DNA of 16,108 nt from Oscillospiraceae bacterium (GTDB lineage Bacteria > Bacillota_A > Clostridia > Oscillospirales > Oscillospiraceae): positions 1 to 16,108 of the forward strand of contig JAILOS010000087.1 of assembly GCA_024690695.1 (NCBI GenBank), given 5' to 3'. The notes beneath the pieces were generated by a model. That model did no database searches, was not told the DNA's origin, and saw only the letters and a list, made by a program, of their open reading frames with translations. Made by a program: the position numbers and the translations under genes. How positions within the stretch are numbered: the first letter of the stretch is position 1; each line of letters begins with the position of its first letter. This document shows positions 1-7,132 of the stretch, one piece after another.

Positions 1-82
1 AAAGCATTTTTCCCATACCGGAATCGGCACAGTCGGTCATCGATGACCGACTGTGCCGATTCCGGTATGGGAAAAATGCTTT
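1..82. repeat. Perfect 82-bp palindrome at the window edge
   Basis: Bases 1-41 are the exact reverse complement of bases 42-82, with the centre at ATCGAT and no loop. The palindrome overlaps the stop codon of mbhN (83-81). It does not look like a normal intrinsic terminator. Read on the minus strand, a T-run precedes the GC-rich part and an A-run follows it, which is the reverse of the expected A-tract, stem, U-tract order. Because it starts at base 1 of the window, a fold-back artefact at a contig end is a serious alternative. If it is real, it would form a 41-bp hairpin in the 3' end of the operon mRNA. Confidence 0.9.
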
Positions 83-758
83 ACATGACGATGGCCTGCT
101 TGGGGCAGGCGCCGGCGCAGGTGCCGCAGGCGACGCAGAGATCCTCGTCCAGCACCCAGGTCTTTTCCTTCCGATCCACCGTCAGCGCCCCGGCAGGGCA
201 CTTGCGCGCGCAGATCGTACAATAGACGCACTTGGAGGGGTCCTGTACGGGCTTGCCGTCCTCACGCGGCTGGACAGCGGGCGCGGCGGGCGCTTCGGCG
301 GGCTTTTCCTCCGCGCTCTTGCTCTCTTCCGCTTTGGGCGCTTCCGGTGCGGCGGGAGCCGCGGGCTTGGGAGGCGGCGCCTTGCGGACGGGCTTTTTCT
401 TGATGAAGCTGCCCGTCACCATCAGATCCTCTTCCTTCGTTGCGATCATGTGATAGTCGCCGGTGAATTCGATCGCGTCATGGTCGCAGAAGTCCGCGCA
501 GGTGGCGCAGAAGGTGCAGGAGCCGAGATAGAAGGTGCGGGTGATCAGCTCGCCGCCCTCCGCCGGAACGGAGGTGTGCGTGATCGCGTTGCCGGAGCAG
601 ACGCGCTCGCACATGTTGCAGTTGATGCACTTGTCCGGGTGGAAGGCGATGCGGCCGCGGTAATTCGGCGCGGCTTCACTGGGCTTGACCGGGTACATGT
701 CGCAGCTGCTCTTCTTGAACAGGGAAGAGAGCGCCTCTTTCACAAACGGGAAATCCAT
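81..758 (-). CDS. mbhN: Mbh-type hydrogenase Fe-S subunit N with extra fused two-cluster ferredoxin domain
   Basis: This 225-residue protein is the electron-input ferredoxin-like subunit of an energy-converting hydrogenase (NuoI/MbhN family), acting on the cytoplasmic face of the complex. Residues 1-115 match the usual subunit, with two CxxCxxCxxxC motifs at Cys44/47/50/54 and Cys81/84/87/91. An Ala/Pro/Glu/Lys-rich linker follows (about 122-170). A second pair of such motifs then lies at Cys177/180/183/187 and Cys208/211/214/218. Family members normally hold two clusters, so this one should bind four [4Fe-4S] clusters. The start overlaps the mbhJ stop by one base (TAATG), with a GAGGAGG site 11 bases upstream. 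The stop TAA lies inside the edge palindrome. The subunit assignment is firm; the role of the added domain (tethered ferredoxin or docking wire) is inference. Confidence 0.9.
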   Translation of the reverse strand: MDFPFVKEALSSLFKKSSCDMYPVKPSEAAPNYRGRIAFHPDKCINCNMCERVCSGNAITHTSVPAEGGELITRTFYLGSCTFCATCADFCDHDAIEFTGDYHMIATKEEDLMVTGSFIKKKPVRKAPPPKPAAPAAPEAPKAEESKSAEEKPAEAPAAPAVQPREDGKPVQDPSKCVYCTICARKCPAGALTVDRKEKTWVLDEDLCVACGTCAGACPKQAIVM

Positions 759-1201
759 TATTTCATCGCCCTCCTCTTCTCGCGCAGGATCTCGGTGGCC
801 TTGACCAGACCGTCCATCACAGCCTCGGGCTTCGGGGTGCAGCCGGCCACGTCCACGTCGACGTGTACGTATTTGGACAGCGGGCCCGCGACGGCGTAGC
901 TGCCGCGGAACACGTTGCCGCTCTGGGGGCAGGAGCCCATCGTGACGATGCAGCGCGGTTCCGGGACCTGCTCGATCGCGCGCAGCACGCGGTTGAGCGA
1001 CTGCTGGGTGACCGGGCCGGTGACGACCACGATGTCGGCGTGGCGGGGGCTGCCCGCGAGCTTGAAGCCGAGACGCTCGGCGTCGTAGCGGGGCGTGAGG
1101 ACGGACACGAGCTCAATGTCACAGCCGTTGCAGGAACCGGCGTTGATGTGGAACAGCCACGGGGACTTGCCGGTGCTCTCTTCGATCAGTTTCTTAAACA
1201 T
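758..1201 (-). CDS. mbhJ: Group 4 [NiFe]-hydrogenase small subunit (NuoB-like)
   Basis: This 147-residue subunit carries the proximal [4Fe-4S] cluster that passes electrons to the NiFe site. Four cysteines fit the group 4 hydrogenase pattern: Cys24 and Cys27 in GSCNGC, Cys91 in MGSCPQSG and Cys121 in AGCTPKPE. The CxxC spacing of the first pair is that of hydrogenases, not the adjacent CC pair of complex I NuoB. It is as short as other Mbh/Ech small subunits and lacks the long twin-arginine leader and extra clusters of group 1 enzymes. The start is ATG at 1201, with GAGGAGG six to seven bases upstream; the open frame extends further but without homology. It begins 11 bases after mbhM and ends overlapping mbhN. 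Confidence 0.93.
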   Translation of the reverse strand: MFKKLIEESTGKSPWLFHINAGSCNGCDIELVSVLTPRYDAERLGFKLAGSPRHADIVVVTGPVTQQSLNRVLRAIEQVPEPRCIVTMGSCPQSGNVFRGSYAVAGPLSKYVHVDVDVAGCTPKPEAVMDGLVKATEILREKRRAMK

Positions 1202-1212
1202 AAGCGCCCTCC

Positions 1213-2253
1213 TCAGAGTCCGTACCACGCCAGCACGAGGCTGATCAGCGCCAGGCCCGTGACGACCGTCCAGTAGTACTTGAAGAGCTGTTCGATCTTC
1301 AGGCGGGCGGTGACGGCGTGGACGAAGGAAATGGTAACGATAGTCAGTACGATGCACAGCAGCACCAGGATCAGCGCCTCGAGCAGCAGCGCCAGCGCGC
1401 CGGCCAGACCGCCGGTCAGGCCGATGGCGGCGACGAAGTGCTCCACGCCGCTGCCGATGCCGCCGAGGAACAGCATCACGAAGAGGCTGGTGAGCGTGAG
1501 CATCTTGATGCCGTGGCTGAGCTTGTAGATGCCGAGAGGCGCGCCGCTGTATTCAGCCAGCAGGCCCTCGCAGATCTCGGTCTCGGCCTCGGCCGCGTCG
1601 AAGGGGTGATTGCCGGTCTCGCCCGGGATGATCATCAGCATCGCGATCGCCGCGGGGATCATGCTGACCCGGGTGATCAGGCTGCCGGCCACGGCCTGGT
1701 AGCCGACGACGGCGTTGATCGAGAAGACGAGCCCGGTGCCGGTCTGGCGGCCGACGACCTTGCCGACGGCCAGCAGCACCATCACGAGCGGCAGCTCGCA
1801 GGAGATGACCGTGACCATCTCACGGCTGAGGCCGACGCCCGCGTAGGGCGAGCCGGAGGCCGCGCCGCCCATCATCACCGAGATCGCGGGGATCAGCAGC
1901 AGGTAGAGGATGACGATCATGTCCGCCACCTCGTTCAGCCCGCCGAAGACGCTGAAGTTGAACACCGGGATCAGCAGCTGGATCACGATCAGCGAGGCCA
2001 GGCCGACCAGCGGCGCCAGCAGGAAGGTCGTGCGGGAGGCCGCCGCCGGAACGATGGTCTCCTTGCCGCAGAGCTTGAAGAAATCATAGAAGGGCTGCAG
2101 GATCGGAGGCCCCACGCGCTTCTGCATCCGGGCTACCACCTTGCGGTCGATGCCGCACAGGAGCAGGCCGACGACGAAGCAGAACAGGAAGCCGGGGAAG
2201 ATCAGGATATAGCCCAGATAGGACAGGGCCGTCTGAAGGATCGACAAAAACAT
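1213..2253 (-). CDS. mbhM: Hydrogenase membrane anchor subunit (NuoH-like)
   Basis: This 346-residue membrane protein belongs to the NuoH/MbhM/EchB/HycD family. It anchors the hydrogenase catalytic arm to the membrane and couples redox chemistry to ion movement. Family signatures are clear: GIDRKVVARMQKRVGPP at 34-50, PFDAAEAETEICEG at 217-230 running into the acidic cytoplasmic loop, and RLKIEQLFKYYW at 317-328. About eight hydrophobic segments are visible. The ATG start follows an AAGGAGGAGG site by six to seven bases, 15 bases after the mbhH stop. Its position after the antiporter genes and before mbhJ and mbhN fits the membrane interface role. Nothing is truncated. Confidence 0.93.
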   Translation of the reverse strand: MFLSILQTALSYLGYILIFPGFLFCFVVGLLLCGIDRKVVARMQKRVGPPILQPFYDFFKLCGKETIVPAAASRTTFLLAPLVGLASLIVIQLLIPVFNFSVFGGLNEVADMIVILYLLLIPAISVMMGGAASGSPYAGVGLSREMVTVISCELPLVMVLLAVGKVVGRQTGTGLVFSINAVVGYQAVAGSLITRVSMIPAAIAMLMIIPGETGNHPFDAAEAETEICEGLLAEYSGAPLGIYKLSHGIKMLTLTSLFVMLFLGGIGSGVEHFVAAIGLTGGLAGALALLLEALILVLLCIVLTIVTISFVHAVTARLKIEQLFKYYWTVVTGLALISLVLAWYGL

Positions 2254-2268
2254 ATTCTTCCCTCCTCC

Positions 2269-4173
2269 TTAAAGAACGATCTGCAGGAACACGATGGCCA
2301 GCGCCAGCGCGACCACCGCCCACAGGGCGTAGTCGTTCACGATACCGCTGTGCAGGTCATGCATGAAGCTGAAGTAGTGCCGCCAGTTGTGCTTGAAGCC
2401 CCAGAACAGGTCGCCGCCGCCCACCTGGGAGTAGACGCTCTGTTCGCCGCCGAAGAAGAGGTCGTACTTGGGAGCGACCTTCTCGCCGGCGTTCTCGCTG
2501 ACGCGGTCGTATTTGCCGATCAGCGCGACCAGGGTGATCGCCGCGAGCGCGATGCCCAGCAGGAGCAGCCAGCTCACCGGGCTCCACACGCCGACCTCCA
2601 CGGCCGTCACGGTCACGGGAGCGGCGGCGCTGCCGGTCATGGCCGCGTCGATATAGCGCTGCACGTTGAACACCGACTGCGCGGCGGGCAGCGTGAGCGT
2701 GCGGGTGACGAAGTCCGGGACGAGGCCGGTCAGCACGCACAGCAGGGCGAACATGCCCATGGCCAGGCGCATGCCGAAGGGGACCTCCTTCACGTTCTCA
2801 TACTCCGCCGGGAGCCGCCCGAAGAACACGGACTGGCTGACCTTGACGAAGGAGGCGAGCGTGAGGACGCTGGTGACCAGCGCGACGAGCGTGACGAGCA
2901 GGAAGCCGATATTGCCGCTCTCGACGGCCTTCTCGTAGGTGGCCTGGTAGATCATCCACTTGCTGGCGAAGCCGTTGAAGGGCGGGATGCCGCTGATGGA
3001 CGCCGCGCCGATCAGGAACAGCGCCGTCGTATGCGGCATGCGCTTCGACAGGCCGCCCAGCTTGCCGAGGTCGGTGGTGCCGGTCTCGTGGAGCACGGCG
3101 CCGGCCGCAAGGAACAGCAGGCCCTTGAAGATCGTGTGGTTCATCGCGTGGTAGAGGCCGGCGGAGATGCCGAGCGCCGTGCTCAGGCCCACCGCGGTCA
3201 GCACGTAGCCGATCTGGGAGATCGAGTGGAAGGCCAGCAGACGCTTGAAGTCATGCTGCGCCAGCGCCATCGTGACGCAGACGAACATGCTGACGCTGCC
3301 GACGAAGACCAGCATGAACTGGATCGTGCCGAGGCCCATGCTCTGGAACAGGAAGTAGACCAGACGGATGATGCCGTAGATACCGGATTTCGTCAGAACG
3401 CCGGAGATCAGCACCGAGATCGAGGCCGGAGCCGCGCCGTGCGCGTCCGCCGCGAGCGGATGGAAGGGCACGAGGAAGGCCTTGGTGCTGAAGCCGACGA
3501 ACAGCAGCGCGAAGGCGACCTTCGTCGCTCTGTCGCTGAGGCCGCCGGGGATCAGCATGCTCAGCTGCGCGAAGTTCAGCGTGTGGGCCTGCGCGTAGAG
3601 CATGATGGTGCCGGCGAGGATGCAGGTGGAGCCGATGGAGCCGACCACGAGGTACTTGAAGGCGGCTTCCAGCGCGCCGTTGGCGGTGTTGCGGAAGGCG
3701 GTGAGCGCCACGGCGGCGAAGGTGAGGATCTCCACCATGATGAACATGTTGAACAGGTCGCCCGACAGGACCAGGCCCATCACGCCGCCCGCCAGCATCA
3801 GGAACAGGGTGTAGTACTGGGGAACGTTGTCGTCGTGCTCCATGTACTTGATGGAGTAGACGCAGGAGACAAAGACCGCCACGGCCACGAGCAGCGCGAA
3901 GAACAGGCTCAGCGCGTCGACCTCCAGGGCGATGCCGATGGCATAGCCGCCGGCGACGGCGCGGTTGCCCATCCAGTAGGCGATGATCTCGCTCCCGCCC
4001 ATCACGTGCGGGACGAGCGCGATCAGGAGGGCCAGCGAGGCGGACACGCTCAGCAGCGCGAGGCAGCTGCGCGCGATCTTATTCTTCCCGAACAGGACGA
4101 TCAGAAACGCGCCGAGGAACAGGACCATGATCGCGTAGATCGGGAAATGCTGGTAGGAAAGCACGTTCATCAT
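2269..4173 (-). CDS. mbhH: Antiporter-like membrane subunit (MnhD/MbhH), possibly with fused MbhI
   Basis: This 634-residue polytopic protein is the large antiporter-like subunit related to MrpD and NuoM/NuoL. Ion-path residues of the family are present: Glu148 in the MVEIL segment, Lys231 and His238 in TKAFLVPFHPLAADAH, Lys262 in LTKSG and Lys350 in HTIFKGLL. MrpD/MbhH proteins are usually about 500 residues. Here about 130 residues follow the core, with a hydrophobic segment at 531-553, a soluble stretch at 555-610 containing YDLFFGGEQ and a FWGFKHNWRHY motif, and a final helix at 615-634. No separate mbhI is seen, so this tail may be MbhI fused on; that is inference from position and motif. 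The start overlaps the mbhG stop (ATGA), with AAGGAGG upstream. A second ATG directly follows the first. Confidence 0.92.
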   Translation of the reverse strand: MMNVLSYQHFPIYAIMVLFLGAFLIVLFGKNKIARSCLALLSVSASLALLIALVPHVMGGSEIIAYWMGNRAVAGGYAIGIALEVDALSLFFALLVAVAVFVSCVYSIKYMEHDDNVPQYYTLFLMLAGGVMGLVLSGDLFNMFIMVEILTFAAVALTAFRNTANGALEAAFKYLVVGSIGSTCILAGTIMLYAQAHTLNFAQLSMLIPGGLSDRATKVAFALLFVGFSTKAFLVPFHPLAADAHGAAPASISVLISGVLTKSGIYGIIRLVYFLFQSMGLGTIQFMLVFVGSVSMFVCVTMALAQHDFKRLLAFHSISQIGYVLTAVGLSTALGISAGLYHAMNHTIFKGLLFLAAGAVLHETGTTDLGKLGGLSKRMPHTTALFLIGAASISGIPPFNGFASKWMIYQATYEKAVESGNIGFLLVTLVALVTSVLTLASFVKVSQSVFFGRLPAEYENVKEVPFGMRLAMGMFALLCVLTGLVPDFVTRTLTLPAAQSVFNVQRYIDAAMTGSAAAPVTVTAVEVGVWSPVSWLLLLGIALAAITLVALIGKYDRVSENAGEKVAPKYDLFFGGEQSVYSQVGGGDLFWGFKHNWRHYFSFMHDLHSGIVNDYALWAVVALALAIVFLQIVL

Positions 4174-4520
4174 CCTCTCAGCCTCCTTATCTCACGGGTG
4201 TCCATGGTGCCGTACTGCTCGTGCAGCTTGATGACGAGCGCCAGGGACATGGCGGTGACACAGGCGCCGATGACGATGCTCGTCAGCGTGAGCGCCTGGG
4301 GGATCGGGTCGACGAAGAAGCTCTCCGGCGTGAGCTCGCTGAGCGTGAAGATCGGGGCGGTGCCGCCGGGATTGAAGCCGATGGAGACGATCAGCAGGTT
4401 CACGCCGTAGTCCATGATGGACAGGCCGATGACCGTCTTGACGAGGTTGTACTTGCAGACGATGCAGTACAGACCGAGGCTCATGAGGAAAAAGGCCGTT
4501 ATGTAGTTCATCAGTATCAT
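4170..4520 (-). CDS. mbhG: Mrp antiporter subunit C-like / MbhG
   Basis: This 116-residue membrane protein is of the MnhC/MrpC/NuoK family with three predicted helices. It has the family motifs GLSIMDYGVNLLI at 32-44 and DPIPQALTLTSIVIGA at 71-86. It belongs to the membrane arm next to mbhH and mbhF. The first ATG (4520) follows a GAGGG-type site by about six bases. A second in-frame ATG at 4511 is possible but sits further from that site. The stop overlaps the mbhH start by four bases, and the gap from mbhF is nine bases. Confidence 0.92.
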   Translation of the reverse strand: MILMNYITAFFLMSLGLYCIVCKYNLVKTVIGLSIMDYGVNLLIVSIGFNPGGTAPIFTLSELTPESFFVDPIPQALTLTSIVIGACVTAMSLALVIKLHEQYGTMDTREIRRLRG

Positions 4521-4529
4521 GGTTTTCCC

Positions 4530-4985
4530 TCACTTTCTCTCATCGGCGTCCTTCAGAACGCCGAGCATGAGCAGGGCCACGGAGCTGATGCCGGTGAAGA
4601 CCTTGACGCCGACGGTCACGTTCATCCAGAAGATCGTGCCGGAGCTGTACAGGTCGCCGATATTCCCGTGGGTGTAGAGGATGTTCTCGCAGAACTGCGC
4701 GCCGACGGCCGCGCCCATAAAGGCCAGCGCCACGTAGCACACGGAGGCCAGACCCTCGCCGTGGTGGACGAGGCCGAAGCTGATGGTCCCGGACGCCGCG
4801 TCGTAGCCGTAGGCCATGGCGAGCAGCGCGATCACGGCCGCGACCAGGACGCCGCCCTGGAAGCCGCCGCCGGGGGAGAGATGACCGTGGAGAATGATGT
4901 AGCAGATGTACACCAGGGCCAGCGGCAGGATCGTGTCGACCCCGCAGGGCTGGATCACGTTTTTGACGGTGATGCCGTTTTTCAT
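4530..4985 (-). CDS. mbhF: Mrp antiporter subunit B-like / MbhF
   Basis: This 151-residue membrane protein carries the MnhB/MrpB domain, marked by LSPGGGFQGGV at 36-46 and four hydrophobic segments. It is part of the Na+/H+ antiporter-like module of the complex. The start overlaps the mbhE stop by four bases (ATGA), indicating translational coupling. Length and motifs are normal for the family. The specific ion moved cannot be read from this subunit alone. Confidence 0.92.
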   Translation of the reverse strand: MKNGITVKNVIQPCGVDTILPLALVYICYIILHGHLSPGGGFQGGVLVAAVIALLAMAYGYDAASGTISFGLVHHGEGLASVCYVALAFMGAAVGAQFCENILYTHGNIGDLYSSGTIFWMNVTVGVKVFTGISSVALLMLGVLKDADERK

Positions 4986-5341
4986 GCCTGTTCATCCTCC
5001 TTCTTCTCCGTTTTCTTGGTGAAGAGGATCACCATCGTGCCGGCCACGGCGGTGATCAGGATGAAGGCCTCGCCCATCGTGTCGTAGCCACGGAAGTCGA
5101 AGACGATGCTCGTCACGTCGTTGACGGCGCGGGCGTTCTTCAGATCCTGCTGCACAATGGCGGCGGCAGCGCCGTCGGCGTTCGAGTCGTCGCCCGCCTC
5201 GGGGTTCTGACGCAGCTCATACACGCTCGCCGCGGCCTTCGAGCCGTCGTAGGTGCGCGGCATCGCCGCGAGGTTCGCCGCGGCGAACACGCCGGCGAAC
5301 AGGAAGATGGCCAGGCAGACCCAAGTCAGAAATTTCTTCAT
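4982..5341 (-). CDS. mbhE: MbhE-like membrane subunit
   Basis: This 119-residue protein has a membrane helix at about 5-24, a soluble loop, the conserved stretch NDVTSIVFDFRGYDTMGEA at 74-92 and a second helix at about 92-108. That stretch is the hallmark of MbhE and of the corresponding C-terminal region of MrpA. The loop at about 45-63 is unusually rich in Asp, Asn, Ala and Gly, and may be a lineage-specific insertion. A basic/acidic tail ends the protein. The start overlaps the mbhD stop by four bases (ATGA), and the end overlaps mbhF in the same way. Confidence 0.87.
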   Translation of the reverse strand: MKKFLTWVCLAIFLFAGVFAAANLAAMPRTYDGSKAAASVYELRQNPEAGDDSNADGAAAAIVQQDLKNARAVNDVTSIVFDFRGYDTMGEAFILITAVAGTMVILFTKKTEKKEDEQA

Positions 5342-5592
5342 TTGTCGCCGCCTCCTTTGAGCTTTCTCAGCGTGACGATGAAGATCATCGGGGTCAGCGC
5401 CGCGCCGACGGCGGCCTCGGAGATGGCCACGTCAGGGGCGTGCAGCAGCAGGAATTCCGCCGCGGCGAAGAGGCCGGTCACGCTGAGCGCGATGACGGAA
5501 GACAGCAGCTTTTCCGAGCGCACCGCGAGGATCGCGGACACGATCAGCCCCAGAAGAATCAGCGTATTCAGGATCACTACCCAGGTACTCAT
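5338..5592 (-). CDS. mbhD: MbhD-like subunit (DUF4040 / MrpA C-terminal type)
   Basis: This 84-residue protein with three hydrophobic segments matches MbhD and the equivalent MrpA segment. The diagnostic stretch is APDVAISEAAVGAALTP at 52-68. The frame is open further upstream, but the ATG at 5592 overlaps the mbhC stop by four bases (ATGA), and homology begins there, so I use it. It is one of the small subunits linking the antiporter module together. The size is typical for MbhD. Confidence 0.9.
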   Translation of the reverse strand: MSTWVVILNTLILLGLIVSAILAVRSEKLLSSVIALSVTGLFAAAEFLLLHAPDVAISEAAVGAALTPMIFIVTLRKLKGGGDK

Positions 5593-5936
5593 TCGCTGTC
5601 CCTCCCCAGATCGTCGATTTCCATGGTCTTTTCCGGACGGATGCCCGCCTTGTACGCGCCTTTGGCGATCGAGTGGGAGCCGATCGGATTGGTGACCAGG
5701 ATCAGCAGGCCGATCACCGCGATCTTGACGGCGGCGGAGCCGCTGCCCATCACGAAGATCGCGTGGATCAGGCCGCCGAGGGTGACGCCCAGCACGCCGA
5801 GCGTCGCCACGCAGGTGCTCGCCTGCATGCGGCAAAAGGCGTCGGGCATGCGGAGGATGCCGATGACGCCGACCAGAGCGAAGAAGGCGCCGACGGCGAT
5901 CAGGATATCACTGAGAATCTTCAGCCACATCAGCAT
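5589..5936 (-). CDS. mbhC: Mrp antiporter subunit G-like / MbhC
   Basis: This 115-residue membrane protein is of the MnhG/MrpG family. Its signature GILRMPDAFCRMQAST lies at 26-41, and three hydrophobic segments are visible. ATG 5936 has an AAGGAGG site about seven bases upstream, so I prefer it over the in-frame ATG two codons later. The gene overlaps the end of mbhB by 29 bases, the longest overlap within the antiporter module, and its stop overlaps the mbhD start. It is part of the ion-translocating module. Confidence 0.92.
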   Translation of the reverse strand: MLMWLKILSDILIAVGAFFALVGVIGILRMPDAFCRMQASTCVATLGVLGVTLGGLIHAIFVMGSGSAAVKIAVIGLLILVTNPIGSHSIAKGAYKAGIRPEKTMEIDDLGRDSE

Positions 5937-6204
5937 GCTTCTCCCTCCTTCCCTTTTCCAGGAACCGGCCGACCAGCATGGTATCGACGATACCGAGCAT
6001 GGCGCCGATAACGGCGATGTCGAGATAGATGCCGCGGCCGCTGTAGAGCGCGAAGAGGATCATCGCGCAGCAGATCAGCGTGTCCGCGACGTCCGCGGCG
6101 ACCATCCGGTCGGCGGACGTGGGGCCCTTGATCAGCCGGATCAGGCTGACGGCGGCCAGCGCCGCGAAAAGCACGGCGAAGATGATCAGGTCAGTATTCT
6201 TCAT
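5908..6204 (-). CDS. mbhB: Mrp antiporter subunit F-like / MbhB
   Basis: This 98-residue membrane protein is of the MnhF/MrpF family with three helices. It carries KGPTSADRMVAAD at 26-38 and YLDIAVIGAMLGI at 60-72, both family signatures. I place the start at ATG 6204 because it overlaps the mbhA stop (ATGA) and gives the family's usual N terminus. An in-frame codon at 6228 would add eight residues of no similarity. The last 29 bases overlap the start of mbhC. The polar tail after residue 83 is encoded in this overlap region. Confidence 0.91.
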   Translation of the reverse strand: MKNTDLIIFAVLFAALAAVSLIRLIKGPTSADRMVAADVADTLICCAMILFALYSGRGIYLDIAVIGAMLGIVDTMLVGRFLEKGRREKHADVAEDSQ

Positions 6205-6722
6205 TTCTCCCAGAACCTCCTGATCCATTTTTCCATCCGTCCCTTGATCGCTTCGCCGGCCTCGGCGCCGTCGGCGTCGGCCTCGATCCAGTGGACGTAA
6301 TAGTTGGTCTGTCCCTCTTCTTCGGCGATCTCCATCGTGATCGTGCCGGGAGTCAGGGTAATGGAGTTGGCCAGCGCGGCCTGCCCGTAGGCGCTCTTAA
6401 GCCCGGTGGGGATCTTCACGATGCCGGGGCGGACGTCTTTGCAGCCGGAGAGCACGAGCTTGGCCATGTGAACGTTGGCCTTGATCAGCTCGCCCGGGAA
6501 GATGCAGACCCAGTAAAACAGGCCCGTGAAGAGCTTGGCCGGGTTCAGAAACCAGAAGGCCTGCTCGTGGATGAAGAAGCGGGCGGAGAACAGCGCCGCC
6601 GCCAGACTCACCACCGCGCCGGCGATCAGCTCCTGCACGTCCACCGACCAGGTCAGCAGCAGCCAGAAGGCGAAGCAGACGACGAAGGCGGCGACGACGG
6701 CAGGTACTTTGGTCTTTCGCAA
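6201..6722 (-). CDS. mbhA: Mrp antiporter subunit E-like / MbhA
   Basis: This 173-residue protein is of the MnhE/MrpE family, with hydrophobic segments near 7-25, 30-48 and 62-82 followed by a cytoplasmic domain. The family motif LANSITLTPGTITMEI lies at 117-132. The start appears to be TTG 6722, with AAAAGGAG about ten bases upstream; no in-frame ATG gives a full N terminus. It opens the antiporter module after a 68-base gap from hypA that contains a hairpin. The stop overlaps the mbhB start. Confidence 0.9.
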   Translation of the reverse strand: MRKTKVPAVVAAFVVCFAFWLLLTWSVDVQELIAGAVVSLAAALFSARFFIHEQAFWFLNPAKLFTGLFYWVCIFPGELIKANVHMAKLVLSGCKDVRPGIVKIPTGLKSAYGQAALANSITLTPGTITMEIAEEEGQTNYYVHWIEADADGAEAGEAIKGRMEKWIRRFWEK

Positions 6723-6750
6723 GGGGAATCATCTCCTTTTCAATTTCAAC

Positions 6751-6769
6751 TGTGAAACGGCGTTTCACA
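6751..6769. repeat. Hairpin between hypA and mbhA
   Basis: TGTGAAAC and GTTTCACA form a perfect 8-bp stem with a 3-base loop (GGC). It sits in the 68-base spacer between hypA and mbhA, the largest gap inside the operon. No U-run follows on the minus strand, so it is not a clear terminator. It may be an mRNA processing or stabilising element, or a protein-binding dyad. The half-site spacing does not fit Rex or CRP sites. Confidence 0.5.
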
Positions 6770-6790
6770 ATCGGATGATTTTGCCGGGGG

Positions 6791-7132
6791 TCATTCAACT
6801 TTCAGGTTTTCCACGTAGAATTCCCGCCCGTGGGTCATGCGCAGGGCGGCGCTTTCGCAGCGGGGGCAGCAGGCGGTTTTCCGCTCGACCGGGCCTTCAT
6901 AGCCGCAGTCGAGACAGCGGAAGGCGGCGGGGACCGTGTCCAGGACGAGCTCGGCGCCCTCGGCCCGGCTGCCCTTCGCCGCGATCGGAAAAAACTCGCG
7001 CAGGCAGTCGGGAATGATGCCGGAATACTCGCCCATCCGGATGCGGATCTCCAGCACCCGCTTGAAGCCCTCCTGCTCCGCCGTGCGCTCCACCAGCTCG
7101 AGCAGGCTGCGGGCGATGGACAGCTCGTGCAT
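6791..7132 (-). CDS. hypA: Hydrogenase nickel incorporation protein HypA
   Basis: This 113-residue nickel metallochaperone delivers Ni to the large-subunit precursor. The N terminus MHELSIA includes His2, the usual nickel ligand. The zinc-binding domain has CLDC (Cys73/76) and CPRC (Cys89/92), as in the family. The start codon overlaps the mbhL stop by one base (TGATG), so the chaperone is translationally coupled to its likely client. Upstream in-frame sequence up to 7486 is a shadow of mbhL and is excluded. It is separated from the other hyp genes by mbhK and mbhL. HypB, the usual GTPase partner, is not in the window. Confidence 0.95.
   Translation of the reverse strand: MHELSIARSLLELVERTAEQEGFKRVLEIRIRMGEYSGIIPDCLREFFPIAAKGSRAEGAELVLDTVPAAFRCLDCGYEGPVERKTACCPRCESAALRMTHGREFYVENLKVE

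Noticed and set aside
1202..1357. Extended N terminus for mbhJ upstream of 1201
   Set aside because: It would overlap mbhM by more than 140 bases and encode Arg/His-rich sequence unlike the family. A strong binding site precedes ATG 1201.
1318..4410. Very long open frame (over 1000 codons) on the plus strand
   Set aside because: Its product is rich in His, Asp, Gln, Arg and Ala with no domain. It lies antisense to mbhM, mbhH and mbhG, which have clear family motifs; GC-rich codon bias opens the opposite strand.
6751..6769. Rex or CRP binding site at the TGTGAAAC dyad
   Set aside because: The half-sites TGTGA and TCACA are nine bases apart, whereas Rex and CRP sites have six. A hairpin is the simpler description.
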